A stretch of DNA of 39,585 bases from Clostridia bacterium (GTDB lineage: Bacteria > Bacillota > Clostridia > Oscillospirales > Acutalibacteraceae). The position numbers were made by a program, and so were the translations under genes. This document shows, one piece after another, positions 29,013-35,170 of the stretch. The notes under the pieces were generated by a model, which was not told where the DNA came from, made no database searches, and saw only the letters and a list, made by a program, of their open reading frames with translations. The stretch lies in NCBI GenBank assembly GCA_017435865.1, contig JAFSEF010000052.1, positions 1 to 39,585 of the forward strand. Direction: 5' to 3'. The first letter of the stretch is position 1; the number at the start of each line of letters is the position of its first letter.

Positions 29013-29041
29013 ACAGCCGTCCCAACGGGACGGCTGTTTTT
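29013..29041 (+). terminator. Rho-independent terminator of the secreted orphan gene
   Basis: An 11-base-pair stem, ACAGCCGTCCC (29013-29023) with GGGACGGCTGT (29027-29037), a 3-base loop and a T run to 29041. The stop codon of the converging kinase gene lies in the T run. Confidence 0.85.
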
Positions 29042-30101
29042 ATTCGTTTATAGCAAAACACAGATCGCAACGATCTTTGACATTCATTTTTTCAAAATAC
29101 AGCATCTCCATCGGAATCCACTCATCAAAAAAGCGTTGTCCCCATTCTGCCCCGTTGCGTTGCAAAATGCGTTTGCGTTGCAATGCAGGATCGATATCCA
29201 GAAAAACAGCAAAATCGTAATACGCTGCAAGAGTGGGATGCATACTGTAAGCACCCTCTGTAACGGTCAGACGGTTCGGGGCCATTTCTTCTGCAGGCTG
29301 TATTGTCTGCGATCCGCAATCAAAACGGCGGTAACAGACGTTTTTCCCTTTGCTGTGCGGCAACAATACTTCTTCCAAAAAACGTTCCCTGTCCACATTT
29401 CCGCCTGCCTGTGCAAGACGTTCACTCGTGCGTTGCTGCGGTTGCAAAAAGAAATCATCCATGTGAAAAACAGTACATCCGTACACATCCGAAAGAAGTC
29501 CGGCAAGTGTGCTTTTGCCGCTTGCACTGCCGCCCTCAACTGCAAATGTCAGACTGTCTCGTTCTTGCAGCAGTTTGTCTGTTTTTATAAACAAGGGAAG
29601 GAATTGTGCAAATTCTTTTTTTATAACACGGTAAGCAGGTGCATACGCATCACGGAAAACCTGCGAATGCCGACAGGCTGAAAAGCCGTTATTCTTCCAT
29701 TCAGCAAGCTGTGCCTGCGTTTGCTGTTCATCAAAAGGCAACAACCCTTCGCGAATCAACTGCATAAGAACGGACAGCTTTTCGGCAAGTCTTTCTGCCG
29801 CATTTTGCTGCACTTGTGCCGACAGGAAGAATAATCTTGCGAGGGTACTCGCCTGCATTCCCTTCTGCAATACTGAAAGATGCACACGGCAAAACGCACC
29901 GTCAAGCTCTTCAACAAGCACATCAGACTTACATTGTACTGTCTTTGCTTCCTTTTCGATTCTTTCAAGCACAACAGCTTCGTCAGCAAAAAGATGTTCG
30001 CAACCAAAAGCACTCTGGTGCAGATATTTCAGCAAATCCGTCAGTTCCATCTGCGGATACTTTGCAAAATGAGAAAGAATGTTATCACGTGTTTTGTTCA
30101 T
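29040..30101 (-). CDS. Uridine kinase-like P-loop kinase with unknown N-terminal domain
   Basis: 353 residues in two parts. Residues ~183-353 are a kinase of the uridine kinase/phosphoribulokinase family: P-loop GGSASGKST at residues 190-198, FHMDDFFLQPQQRTSERL with the family's DD pair, GGNVDRERFLEEVL, VTEGAYSM and the lid-like DPALQRKRILQRNG. Residues 1-180 form a mainly helical domain that I do not recognise (LLKYLHQSAFGCEHLFAD, DGAFCRVHLSVLQ, GFSACRHSQVFRDAYAPAY), with several His and Cys residues. It begins 13 bases after the ECF transporter gene, so the two form an operon. The phosphorylated substrate (nucleoside, vitamin or sugar) is not clear; the partner suggests something imported. 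Confidence 0.82.
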   Translation of the reverse strand: MNKTRDNILSHFAKYPQMELTDLLKYLHQSAFGCEHLFADEAVVLERIEKEAKTVQCKSDVLVEELDGAFCRVHLSVLQKGMQASTLARLFFLSAQVQQNAAERLAEKLSVLMQLIREGLLPFDEQQTQAQLAEWKNNGFSACRHSQVFRDAYAPAYRVIKKEFAQFLPLFIKTDKLLQERDSLTFAVEGGSASGKSTLAGLLSDVYGCTVFHMDDFFLQPQQRTSERLAQAGGNVDRERFLEEVLLPHSKGKNVCYRRFDCGSQTIQPAEEMAPNRLTVTEGAYSMHPTLAAYYDFAVFLDIDPALQRKRILQRNGAEWGQRFFDEWIPMEMLYFEKMNVKDRCDLCFAINE

Positions 30102-30114
30102 CAGGCGATATCCT

Positions 30115-30657
30115 TTATAATCTTTTCGTATTCAATAAAAACTTCTCAGCCAGCATGACAATGACAGGCACAAGAACAATCTGCACTACAATTCCGGGAA
30201 CAGCATTCACGAATGCACCTGCAAAGAAAGCAGACCAGCCGAAAGCTGCATCCTGCAGTCCTGTACAAACAGCCATTGCACCGCCCCAGACAAAACGACC
30301 TGCCAGCATGGCAACTATCAAAGATACAAAAATGAACGGTTTTCTTTTCGGCAACTTTTCATACAATAATCCTGCCGCAGCACCGTATACAGCCAGTTCA
30401 AAAGCCATACACACTGCGGTGGGATACAAAGGCGGCATCGAAAGTGTCAGCGACCGCAACAGCGGAGCCAAAAAACCGACAACCAGTCCCCATGGCCAAC
30501 CGCATATGTATCCGCACAAAAGCACGGGTATATGCATGGGGCAGAGTTTTGCACCGATTTGCGGAATCTGCCCTGTCAGAAACGGCATCACATACGCAAG
30601 TGCAAGAAACATGGCGGCTAAAATCAACTTCATCAACGGATTCTGTTTTTTCATCAT
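30115..30657 (-). CDS. ECF transporter S component, substrate unknown
   Basis: 180 residues from ATG at 30657 (MMKKQNPLMK), with AGGAG 5 bases upstream; the frame stays open further upstream, but the predicted promoter and terminator lie there. The protein has about six membrane helices and the marks of the ECF_trnsprt family: VMPFLTGQIPQIGAKLCPMHIPVLLCG near residues 22-48 (split here as seen), FLAPLLRSLTLSMPPLYPTA and AMLAGRFVWGG. S components bind a vitamin or precursor and work with shared EcfA/A'/T subunits coded elsewhere. The sequence does not tell folate, pantothenate, queuosine precursor or other ligands apart. It is followed by a P-loop kinase gene, which fits import coupled to phosphorylation. 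Confidence 0.88.
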   Translation of the reverse strand: MMKKQNPLMKLILAAMFLALAYVMPFLTGQIPQIGAKLCPMHIPVLLCGYICGWPWGLVVGFLAPLLRSLTLSMPPLYPTAVCMAFELAVYGAAAGLLYEKLPKRKPFIFVSLIVAMLAGRFVWGGAMAVCTGLQDAAFGWSAFFAGAFVNAVPGIVVQIVLVPVIVMLAEKFLLNTKRL

Positions 30658-30667
30658 CTGTTCTCCT

Positions 30668-30708
30668 AAAAAAATAAAAGCGTTCCTTCCCTGCAGGGAA
30701 ATCAACGC
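30668..30708 (-). terminator. Attenuator-type terminator in the leader of the ECF/kinase operon
   Basis: On the minus strand GCG TT/AACGC outer pairs (30708-30704 with 30684-30680) and a palindromic inner hairpin TTCCC-TGCA-GGGAA (30700-30687) are followed by TTTTATTTTTTT (30679-30668). The T run directly touches the AGGAG ribosome binding site (30667-30663). A terminator placed between promoter and start codon implies conditional readthrough. Confidence 0.6.
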
Positions 30709-30792
30709 CTTCAAAGCATCGTAATAATCAATCACAAAAGCACAAGAAACTACAGTTCCGTTCGTGTTCTTCAGAACACTTTTTACTTCATC

Positions 30793-30821
30793 AGTATAAC
30801 AGCATTTTTCTTTATTTGCAA
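30793..30821 (-). promoter_or_regulatory. Predicted sigma-A promoter of the ECF/kinase operon
   Basis: On the minus strand TTGCAA (30821-30816), 17 bases, TATACT (30798-30793) with an extended TGT. The transcript would start near 30786 and have a leader of about 130 bases that contains hairpin GTGTTC-TGAA-GAACAC and the attenuator-like terminator. Confidence 0.6.
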
Positions 30822-30853
30822 GTCCTATTTCTGTTTTTTTCATTCTTTTGAAA

Positions 30854-30882
30854 GCATATCTGCCGTTTCGGTCACATATGAT
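30854..30882 (+). promoter_or_regulatory. Sigma-E-like promoter of spoIIID
   Basis: GCATATC (30854-30860) and CATATGAT (30875-30882) are 14 bases apart, close to the mother-cell sigma-E pattern (kmATATT, 13-15 bases, CATAyAmT). In Bacillus subtilis spoIIID is a sigma-E gene, so the match fits. The start would lie about 63 bases before the TTG codon. Confidence 0.5.
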
Positions 30883-30952
30883 TTACTGTCAGCCGTGTTC
30901 TCTGCAAATGCAGCAGCAAACACAATTCGGTACTACGGCAAGGGGGCTTGTT

Positions 30953-31207
30953 TTGAAAACTGTTGTCGAAGAAAGAGCCGTGGAGCTCGGTGAGTACATC
31001 GTTGAACACAAGGCAACCGTGCGTGCAACGGCTAAAGAATTCGGAATCAGTAAATCGACCGTACATATGGATGTCTCAGACAGATTGAAAAATGTAGATC
31101 CTTCCCTGTATGCAGAGGTACGGGAAGTACTGGATATCAACAAAGCACAACGTCATATACGCGGCGGTCTTGCAACAAGAGAAAAATACAGAGCTGCAGG
31201 GCATTAA
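30953..31207 (+). CDS. spoIIID: Sporulation transcription factor SpoIIID
   Basis: 84 residues from a TTG start at 30953, with AGGGGG 6 bases upstream; the open frame extends further upstream, but that part crosses the predicted promoter and matches nothing. SpoIIID is a small mother-cell DNA-binding protein that switches sigma-E genes on or off and leads to sigma-K. The helix-turn-helix TVRATAKEFGISKSTVHMDVSDRL (residues ~22-45; shown here as a whole only to mark its key SKSTVH) and LDINKAQRHIRGGLATREKY match the family closely. Bacillus SpoIIID is 93 residues. It is a single-gene unit with its own terminator. Its presence shows that the organism is, or descends from, a spore former. Confidence 0.95.
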   Translation: MKTVVEERAVELGEYIVEHKATVRATAKEFGISKSTVHMDVSDRLKNVDPSLYAEVREVLDINKAQRHIRGGLATREKYRAAGH

Positions 31208-31216
31208 CAGAAAGAG

Positions 31217-31241
31217 CGATGCTGCGAAAGCATCGTTTTTT
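31217..31241 (+). terminator. Rho-independent terminator of spoIIID
   Basis: A 7-base-pair stem, CGATGCT (31217-31223) with AGCATCG (31229-31235), 5-base loop, then six T to 31241. The promoter of the next gene starts 3 bases later. Confidence 0.85.
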
Positions 31242-31243
31242 CA

Positions 31244-31272
31244 TTGACATACCGTGCAAAAACGAGTATAAT
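31244..31272 (+). promoter_or_regulatory. Consensus sigma-A promoter of the small basic protein gene
   Basis: TTGACA (31244-31249), 17 bases, TATAAT (31267-31272); both boxes are perfect. The leader would be about 23 bases. Confidence 0.85.
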
Positions 31273-31301
31273 GAAGAAAATCAGCAAGGAGCTTTAAAAA
31301 A

Positions 31302-31628
31302 GTGTTTGAAAAGATTAAGAAAAAAAGAGAAAAAAAGAAACAACTGAAAAACAGAAAAACCGAAAAATTCATTTCCCTGACAGCCAACGGTGAAGAAGCT
31401 CCGATTATCAATTTTGAGATTCTGAAAGACGACAACGAAGAAGTCATTCTGAAAATTCACACAAAGGGTGAAACACCGCAGCTGCATTATCAGACAGTGG
31501 ATTTTGAACTGAAAACCGATAAAAAGATGCTGCGTGTCAAAGCTTCTTTCAAAGGTGCTTCCAACCTGAAAAATGATTTCAAGGAATACCTGTTTACGGT
31601 GGAAGATTACCAGCAATTCTTCATCTGA
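31302..31628 (+). CDS. Small protein with lysine-rich N-terminus, function unknown
   Basis: 108 residues from a GTG start, with AAGGAG 10 bases upstream. The first 23 residues are strongly basic (FEKIKKKREKKKQLKNRKTE) and would suit nucleic acid or membrane surface contact. The remaining ~85 residues alternate charged and hydrophobic positions as in a small beta-sheet domain (NFEILKDDNEEVILKIHT, YQTVDFELKTDKKMLRVKAS, LFTVEDYQQFFI). No signal peptide, membrane segment or known motif is seen. It stands alone between a perfect promoter and a perfect terminator, which argues for a real, well-expressed gene. Confidence 0.75.
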   Translation: MFEKIKKKREKKKQLKNRKTEKFISLTANGEEAPIINFEILKDDNEEVILKIHTKGETPQLHYQTVDFELKTDKKMLRVKASFKGASNLKNDFKEYLFTVEDYQQFFI

Positions 31629-31636
31629 ACGCAAAA

Positions 31637-31670
31637 AATAAGTGAGAAACTGTTTCGTTTCTCACTTATT
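31637..31670. terminator. Bidirectional terminator between the small basic protein and MFS genes
   Basis: A perfect 14-base-pair stem, AATAAGTGAGAAAC (31637-31650) with GTTTCTCACTTATT (31657-31670), and a 6-base loop. It is flanked by an A run on the left (31633-31638) and GTTTTTTATTTT on the right, so it can end both converging transcripts. Confidence 0.88.
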
Positions 31671-31675
31671 GTTTT

Positions 31676-32929
31676 TTATTTTGCGGTTGTTTCGTTTTTC
31701 TTAAAATATTTTATCATAAACAACAGCAAAATCACACCCAGAAGCGGAAATACTGCCGTGCAGAGCATTGCGACCTTCATACCCACTTCATCGGGAGTCA
31801 TGCCGAAACGGGTGCTCATTTCTGATGCAAATGCACTGACTGCAACCTTGTCGACCACAATCCCCATTGCCTGCGGAGCAACGGATGCACCGAAGTCACC
31901 GCCTGCTGCCATCAAAGCATAGGCTGCAACACCGGGTCCGGGGAATTTTTCTTCCATCAGAATCAGTGTTCCGGGCCAAAGCATGGCTGTGCACATACCT
32001 GTGAGCACACACGCAATCAGCGACAAAACGGCATTGGGAGAAAGACCTGCCGTCAGATAGCAAACGGCTGCACCTGCCATGCTGACAAGAAGCACCTTCG
32101 TGATGTTTTTACCGTATTTTGCATACAAGGTTCTGCCGAGTCCGAGCAGCACTGCAAACAGGGCAAGTCCGAGAATATCGCCGACAGTTTTTGGCAGATG
32201 CAAGGCTTTTTCGAGATATCCCGAAATCCAGTTTGTCATGGTGTTTTCAGCCGCACTGCCGAGGAAAATGCACAGCACACAAAGCAGCATGCCGAATCCC
32301 CATTTGCGTTTTTCTCCGCCTTCGGTCTGTGTAAGATCCATATCAGGCAGCGGTGAGGTAAAAAAGAGAGCACTTACAATCAAAGGAAGAAACGCCCAGA
32401 ACAAAGTCAGATACATCCAGTTGTGCGTGCCGAAAAATCTCAAAAACAAGGTACTGACCGTTACAACAGTCAACACACCGTAGGCATACAGTGAATGCAA
32501 TTTGCTCATATCGCGGTCGGGGTTGTCCGACGGCAAAGCCGCCACAAGGGGGCTCAAAAGCACTTCGCTGAGTCCTGCCGCAATGGAAAACACGACCGTA
32601 CCGATTACAAGACCGACATAAGCCTGATCGGGAAAGAAGGTCGGCACCAGCGCATAAATGAGCATACCTGCCGAGGTTAAAAGCGGCATGACACGGATGG
32701 TTTTATGGATGTTGAAATACTTTGTAAAGAAAGTAAAAATCAGATCGACAATCAACTGGGTGCAGAAATTGGTAAGCACCAATGTACCAAGCAGGGTGTA
32801 AGAAATGCCGTACATTTCGCGGAACGTCACAAACAAAAGCGGAGGCAGGCTGAAGCTTGCCGCCATGGCGATATTTGCAAAATAACAGGTTTTTTTTGTT
32901 CGTTTAAAATTCTGTGATTTCACTTTCAT
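31676..32929 (-). CDS. MFS transporter, sugar-type, substrate unknown
   Basis: 417 residues with about 12 membrane helices and an 8-residue charged tail. The start SLPPLLFVTFREMYGISYTLLG and the two-half layout joined by a charged loop (DMDLTQTEGGEKRKWGF, residues ~207-223) fit the FucP/GlcP-like branch of the major facilitator superfamily; ALMAAGGDFGASVAPQAMG in helix 10-11 is also typical. Direction and substrate cannot be told. GAGGAT precedes the ATG. It follows the LOG gene on the same strand, but a terminator separates them. No clear sigma-A promoter was found in the short gap, so expression may depend on partial readthrough or on a promoter inside the upstream gene. Confidence 0.85.
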   Translation of the reverse strand: MKVKSQNFKRTKKTCYFANIAMAASFSLPPLLFVTFREMYGISYTLLGTLVLTNFCTQLIVDLIFTFFTKYFNIHKTIRVMPLLTSAGMLIYALVPTFFPDQAYVGLVIGTVVFSIAAGLSEVLLSPLVAALPSDNPDRDMSKLHSLYAYGVLTVVTVSTLFLRFFGTHNWMYLTLFWAFLPLIVSALFFTSPLPDMDLTQTEGGEKRKWGFGMLLCVLCIFLGSAAENTMTNWISGYLEKALHLPKTVGDILGLALFAVLLGLGRTLYAKYGKNITKVLLVSMAGAAVCYLTAGLSPNAVLSLIACVLTGMCTAMLWPGTLILMEEKFPGPGVAAYALMAAGGDFGASVAPQAMGIVVDKVAVSAFASEMSTRFGMTPDEVGMKVAMLCTAVFPLLGVILLLFMIKYFKKNETTAK

Positions 32930-32943
32930 TGCGTTATCCTCTT

Positions 32944-32971
32944 AAAAAAGGGAGAGAGTTTTCCTCTCTCC
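32944..32971 (-). terminator. Rho-independent terminator after the LOG gene
   Basis: On the minus strand GGAGAGAG (32971-32964) pairs with CTCTCTCC (32958-32951) around a 5-base loop, then C and TTTTTT (32949-32944). It lies 10 bases after the LOG stop codon. Confidence 0.82.
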
Positions 32972-32980
32972 GGTATTCAA

Positions 32981-33556
32981 TTAAAATATTTTCATTTTCA
33001 CAACATCAACAAGCTCTTCGTTGCTGTTTTCGAGATAGTCGATCATCTTGTCATCATCGTCAAACACCTTGTAAAGGTCGAGTGTGAGTTCACGCATAAA
33101 ATGCTCATCTGCACTTTTCTGCAGCATGGCAAGCATGGCATCGTAATAGCCGTTGATGTTGTAAATAGCAATGGGCTTTGCATGTCTGCCGAGCTGCTTG
33201 AGGGTGAGAATTTCAAAAAATTCTTCAAATGTTCCGATACCGCCCGGACCGATGATGAATCCGTCGGCACTGTCTTCCATGATCTGCTTTCTTTCACGCA
33301 TGGTTTCAGTGGGAACAAACTCCGTGCATTCCGCAAACAACACACCGTCTACATTGAAAAAGGTAGGTGCAACACCTTTGATTCTGCCGCCGCCTTTGCG
33401 GAAACCGCGTGCAGCTGCCCCCATGACACCCTTGGAACCGGCACCGAACACAAGTCCGTGACCACGGTTTGCAAGCGTTTCGCCCAAAGCTTCAACACGA
33501 CTGAGGTAGACAGGATCGATGGCATCGCTGGATGCACCGTAAATACATATATTCAT
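32981..33556 (-). CDS. LOG family protein (TIGR00730), nucleotide phosphoribohydrolase-like
   Basis: 191 residues. LOG proteins release a base from nucleoside 5'-monophosphates; in plants and some bacteria they activate cytokinins, while in other bacteria the role is purine or pyrimidine nucleotide breakdown. Visible: ICIYGASSDAIDP, HGLVFGAGSKGVMGAAARGF, the catalytic GPGGIGTFEEFFE near residues 102-114 (the PGGxGTxxE signature with its glutamate) and MRERKQIMED. It lies 13 bases after the EFR1 gene and ends before a terminator, so the two form an operon. Confidence 0.93.
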   Translation of the reverse strand: MNICIYGASSDAIDPVYLSRVEALGETLANRGHGLVFGAGSKGVMGAAARGFRKGGGRIKGVAPTFFNVDGVLFAECTEFVPTETMRERKQIMEDSADGFIIGPGGIGTFEEFFEILTLKQLGRHAKPIAIYNINGYYDAMLAMLQKSADEHFMRELTLDLYKVFDDDDKMIDYLENSNEELVDVVKMKIF

Positions 33557-33569
33557 AAAATCACTCCGA

Positions 33570-34340
33570 TTATTCTTTTGGTTTTAAAATGGGATGGACA
33601 TAACGTCCGCGTTTTTTGGTCTTTGTGCCGTACTGAATATTCTGCACGGGACAACGGTTGATACAGCCCACACAATGCACACATTCACTCTTGACCCATA
33701 CGGGTTTGTAATCCACCATTTCAATGGCATTGACGGGACAGATTTTTTCACACAATCCGCAGCCGATACAATTGTCATCGACACTGAACGATGCCGTTTT
33801 ACGCATCATTCTGTAAGCGATCTGCATACCGGTTGTCACAACGGTATCCACAGGGGTATGCGGCACACCCGGATTCTCACGGTTCTGAATCTGTTTGACA
33901 ATTTTTTCAAGCTCGTCTTCCGCATCCACAAGAACCACTTTTGTTTTGTCGGGGGTTGACGGATTGTACATAACAACATAATTGTCAGGCATCTGTACTC
34001 CGAAGGTCGCGGTCAGATTGATGTATCTTCTGTCGAGAGCTGCCTGCAAGGACTGCAATGAGCCGCCTGCTTTTCCGCCGTATGTGACAAGAGCGTACAC
34101 ATACGGTACTTCATCCGAAGTCAGACGCAGGTTCTTGACAAACTGTGCAACAACACTCGGCATACCGCCGTAATAAACGGGAAATACAAAACCGCAGGTC
34201 TCTTCAGGTTTCAGAAAATAAAAATAATTTTCCTCACGAACAGCCTGTGCCATATCAATCAGAACTTCGTCCTGAATGTTTTCAGAGATGTATTTTGCGG
34301 CAAACAATGAGTTTCCTGTACCTGAAAAATAAAAGATCAT
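33570..34340 (-). CDS. EFR1-family flavodoxin/ferredoxin protein
   Basis: 256 residues. Residues ~1-160 are a flavodoxin-like domain (YFSGTGNSLFAAKYI at the start binds FMN phosphate; VFPVYYGGMP, ALVTYGGKAGG). Residues ~185-245 hold two [4Fe-4S] motifs, CIGCGLCEKICP and CVHCVGCINRCP, each followed by a proline. Proteins of this layout, named EFRODO or EFR1, are common in anaerobic Clostridia and are thought to pass electrons between ferredoxin and flavin partners; the actual partner is unknown. It begins the two-gene unit with the LOG gene. GGGAGG lies 8 bases before the ATG. Confidence 0.93.
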   Translation of the reverse strand: MIFYFSGTGNSLFAAKYISENIQDEVLIDMAQAVREENYFYFLKPEETCGFVFPVYYGGMPSVVAQFVKNLRLTSDEVPYVYALVTYGGKAGGSLQSLQAALDRRYINLTATFGVQMPDNYVVMYNPSTPDKTKVVLVDAEDELEKIVKQIQNRENPGVPHTPVDTVVTTGMQIAYRMMRKTASFSVDDNCIGCGLCEKICPVNAIEMVDYKPVWVKSECVHCVGCINRCPVQNIQYGTKTKKRGRYVHPILKPKE

Positions 34341-34372
34341 AATACAGCCTCCCTTTTATTACTCTTCTGATT

Positions 34373-34401
34373 ATATTAACATATGCTGCACAAAAAAGCA
34401 A
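34373..34401 (-). promoter_or_regulatory. Predicted sigma-A promoter of the EFR1-LOG operon
   Basis: On the minus strand TTGCTT (34401-34396), 17 bases, TAATAT (34378-34373) with TG at the extended -10 position. The leader would be about 25 bases. Confidence 0.5.
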
Positions 34402-34414
34402 CTTGCATTTTCCG

Positions 34415-34443
34415 TTGACTTTTTACTATGATTGAGATAAAAT
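34415..34443 (+). promoter_or_regulatory. Predicted sigma-A promoter of the HAD/metallophosphoesterase operon
   Basis: TTGACT (34415-34420), 17 bases, TAAAAT (34438-34443), about 43 bases before the ATG. Divergent from the EFR1 promoter with a gap of 13 bases. Confidence 0.7.
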
Positions 34444-34486
34444 GTAATTAATTGTAATTTAAGAAAAGATTTTGCGAGGTGCCGCG

Positions 34487-35167
34487 ATGATTAAAGCCGT
34501 TGTTTTTGACATGGATCATACCCTTTTTGATCGTTATGCAACCATCCGTAAAGTTATGCCTGCTTTTTGTGAAGCCTTTGATGTGGCTGTTTCCGAAGAA
34601 GAAGCTGCAGAGCTTTTGTGCAAATACGACAGGAAACTCAATATTTTCGGTTGGCCGACCGTTTTCAAAAAACTCAAAGACAAAGGGATGTTCAACACCG
34701 CACCCCATTTTGCACAATACGCAGCTTTTTTATATGAGCATTTCACAAAAATATCCGTTGACTATCCGTTTACCATTCCGACCCTGCAGACTTTACGCGA
34801 TTCGGGTGTCAAAGTCGGCATGATAACCAACGGCGATCACGATATTCAGGCTGCAAAAATTGAAAACCTCGGCTACGGTCCGTATTTTGATGAAATCATT
34901 ATCAGCGGTGACTGCGATTTTGAAAAACCGGAACCCGAAATTTTCATCGAAATGGCAAAACGACTCGGCATTCAGCCGCAGGAAATGGCATATGTCGGTG
35001 ATCATCCCGTTAACGATGTGGACGGAGCCAGAGAAGCAGGCTGCGTTCCGATCTGGGTCAAAACATACGGCATCTGGATTGATGATATTGAAGAAGCTCC
35101 CTATGAAGTGGAAGACATTTCTTTTGTTCCTGCTTTGTTAAACAAAATCAATCAAACGGAGGCATAA
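34487..35167 (+). CDS. HAD superfamily hydrolase (phosphatase-like)
   Basis: 226 residues from ATG at 34487, which has GAGGTG 6 bases upstream; a TTG five codons earlier lies before that site. The fold is shown by motif I VVFDMDHTLFD (nucleophile D8 and acid D10), the helical cap (residues ~20-85), motif II MITNGDHD, motif III lysine in FEKPEPEIF and motif IV VGDHPVNDVDGAREAG. This is the subfamily I layout of phosphoglycolate-like or pyrimidine 5'-nucleotidase-like enzymes; the substrate is not set by these motifs. The metallophosphoesterase gene begins 3 bases after the stop, so both are made together and may act on related phosphates. Confidence 0.92.
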   Translation: MIKAVVFDMDHTLFDRYATIRKVMPAFCEAFDVAVSEEEAAELLCKYDRKLNIFGWPTVFKKLKDKGMFNTAPHFAQYAAFLYEHFTKISVDYPFTIPTLQTLRDSGVKVGMITNGDHDIQAAKIENLGYGPYFDEIIISGDCDFEKPEPEIFIEMAKRLGIQPQEMAYVGDHPVNDVDGAREAGCVPIWVKTYGIWIDDIEEAPYEVEDISFVPALLNKINQTEA

Positions 35168-35170
35168 CAC

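Noticed and set aside
30658-30843. A 62-codon N-terminal extension of the ECF S-component (frame open from 30843).
   Set aside because: The predicted -10 box and the attenuator hairpin lie in it, the extension has no family resemblance, and a proper AGGAG precedes the ATG at 30657.
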